Shown here: piece after piece, positions 63,282 through 64,000 of the stretch | Layout: each line of letters begins with the position of its first letter | How positions within the stretch are numbered: the first letter of the stretch is position 1 | From: Bacillus sp. RO1 | GTDB taxonomy: Bacteria > Bacillota > Bacilli > Bacillales > Bacillaceae_I | Reading direction: 5' to 3' | Assembly: GCF_012524115.1 (NCBI RefSeq) | Contig: NZ_JAAZWB010000046.1 | Location: forward strand, 1 to 64,000 | DNA length: 64,000 nt | Program-made: the position numbers and the translations under genes | Notes under the pieces: model-generated | Told to the model about the DNA's origin: nothing | Seen by the model: the letters and a program-made list of their open reading frames with translations, nothing else | Database searches by the model: none

Positions 63282-64000
63282 TTAATATATCAGATCAATC
63301 AATTCATCTCTGGTAATATTTCCAAAATAATGTTTTACGTCTACTCCTTCTAAAGCCTGTGCAATTTCACTCTTCTCATACTTAACACCTGCTAGTAGGT
63401 TTTCCACTTCTGATACATCTCCTACACCAAAGAAATCGCCATAAATTTTGCAGTTTTCTATTTTTCCTTTTGTTACATCTAGACGTACATCAATTTGCCC
63501 CACTGGAAAACGGTGCGAATGCTGGAGGTTAAACTTCGGTGACTTTCCGTAATTCCAATCCCAGTTTTGGTAACGTTCTTTGGAGAGCTCATGAATGTTC
63601 TGCCAGTCTTCCTCTGTTAGTTCGTACTTAGGGATGTCTTTTGATTTAAAGATTGCCTCCAATAGAAGCTGACGGAATTGTTCAATTGTTATATCCTCAG
63701 ACAAAAATTCTTTAATATTTGCCACACGGCTTCTGATTGATTTTATTCCTTTGGATTCAATTTTATCCTTCTTCACGTTCAGTGCGGAAACTACATGCTC
63801 AATTTCGGAATCGAACAGAAGCGTACCATGACTGAACATACGGCCCTTGGTAGAGAACTGCGCGTTTCCGGAGATTTTTCGTCCTTCGGCAAGAATATCA
63901 TTGCGCCCGCTCATTTCTGCTTCCACTCCAAGGCTTTTCAACGCTTCCACAACTGGTGCCGTGAACTTTTTGAAGTTGTGGAAGCTCTCTCCATCATCTT
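63282..64000 (-). CDS. lplJ: Lipoate-protein ligase, C-terminal part (5' end beyond window)
   Basis: About 239 residues are present and the frame stays open to the window edge, so the N-terminal part is missing. Visible are HNFKKFTAPVVEALKSLGVEAEMSGRNDILAEGRKISGNAQ, containing the substrate-binding KISGNAQ, and SHGTLLFDSE. The C-terminal accessory domain has NYGKSPKFNLQHSHRFPVGQIDVRL. The enzyme attaches lipoate to 2-oxoacid dehydrogenases and the glycine cleavage H protein. Next to lcfB as in B. subtilis. Confidence 0.9.
   Translation of the reverse strand, partial: DDGESFHNFKKFTAPVVEALKSLGVEAEMSGRNDILAEGRKISGNAQFSTKGRMFSHGTLLFDSEIEHVVSALNVKKDKIESKGIKSIRSRVANIKEFLSEDITIEQFRQLLLEAIFKSKDIPKYELTEEDWQNIHELSKERYQNWDWNYGKSPKFNLQHSHRFPVGQIDVRLDVTKGKIENCKIYGDFFGVGDVSEVENLLAGVKYEKSEIAQALEGVDVKHYFGNITRDELIDLIY

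Overview
The window is a Bacillaceae chromosome segment. Low-GC codon use, AGGAGG-type ribosome-binding sites, a complete gerP spore-coat operon, a Spo0E-like phosphatase, comK, addAB and sbcDC all indicate an endospore-forming relative of Bacillus. From memory of the B. subtilis map, the order lplJ - lcfB - yhfN - comK/yhzC - yhjD - yhjE - sipV - addB - addA - sbcD - sbcC - yisB - gerPF..gerPA - yisI - yisK - yisL - yisN - asnO - yisP is kept here, read right to left. Extra genes interrupt this backbone. The carotenoid desaturases and repeats suggest a Sutcliffiella/Bacillus cohnii-like lineage, but that is only an inference.

Layout, left to right. 1-4143: a repeat element, then a minus-strand C30-type carotenoid operon (two CrtI/CrtN desaturases and CrtM). 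4430-11370: asnO, yisN, yisL, rocD, yisK, a short Spo0E-like gene and a DUF418 membrane protein. 11493-13706: gerPA-gerPF, with three near-identical sigma-K promoter matches. 13823-26158: yisB, sbcC, sbcD, addA and addB (DNA repair/recombination). 26318-29868: an MFS transporter, a 1.2-kb array of 52-bp tandem repeats, a YidC2-type insertase and a small membrane protein. 30019-46291: an accessory block described below. 46400-54248: sipV-like signal peptidase, yhjE, a small-molecule kinase, a VOC protein, an S9 peptidase, yhjD, two DUF421 paralogues, comK and yhzC. 54307-57222: the glyoxylate shunt (aceA, aceB). 57223-64000: repeats, yhfN, azlCD, an enoyl-CoA hydratase, lcfB and a partial lplJ.

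The most interesting block is 30019-46291. A 1072-residue STAND-ATPase regulator with a C-terminal winged helix and BTAD domain stands next to a nine-gene operon. That operon has a branched-chain-type ABC importer (livK-G-F-H-M), a 58-residue protein, a KAS III-like enzyme with a Cys-His-His triad, an alpha/beta hydrolase and a short-chain dehydrogenase. An acyl-CoA ligase and an RND transporter follow. The operon and the ligase gene are both preceded by the direct repeat TGTAACC-N4-TGTAAC(C/T), with the 11-bp period typical of SARP/BTAD sites. I infer a regulon for uptake and CoA-dependent processing of an unidentified carboxylic or acyl compound.

A second notable signal is a dispersed repeat of about 126 bp in four intergenic regions. 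Both its outer ends and its central hairpin show compensatory base changes between copies, so it is a conserved folded element.
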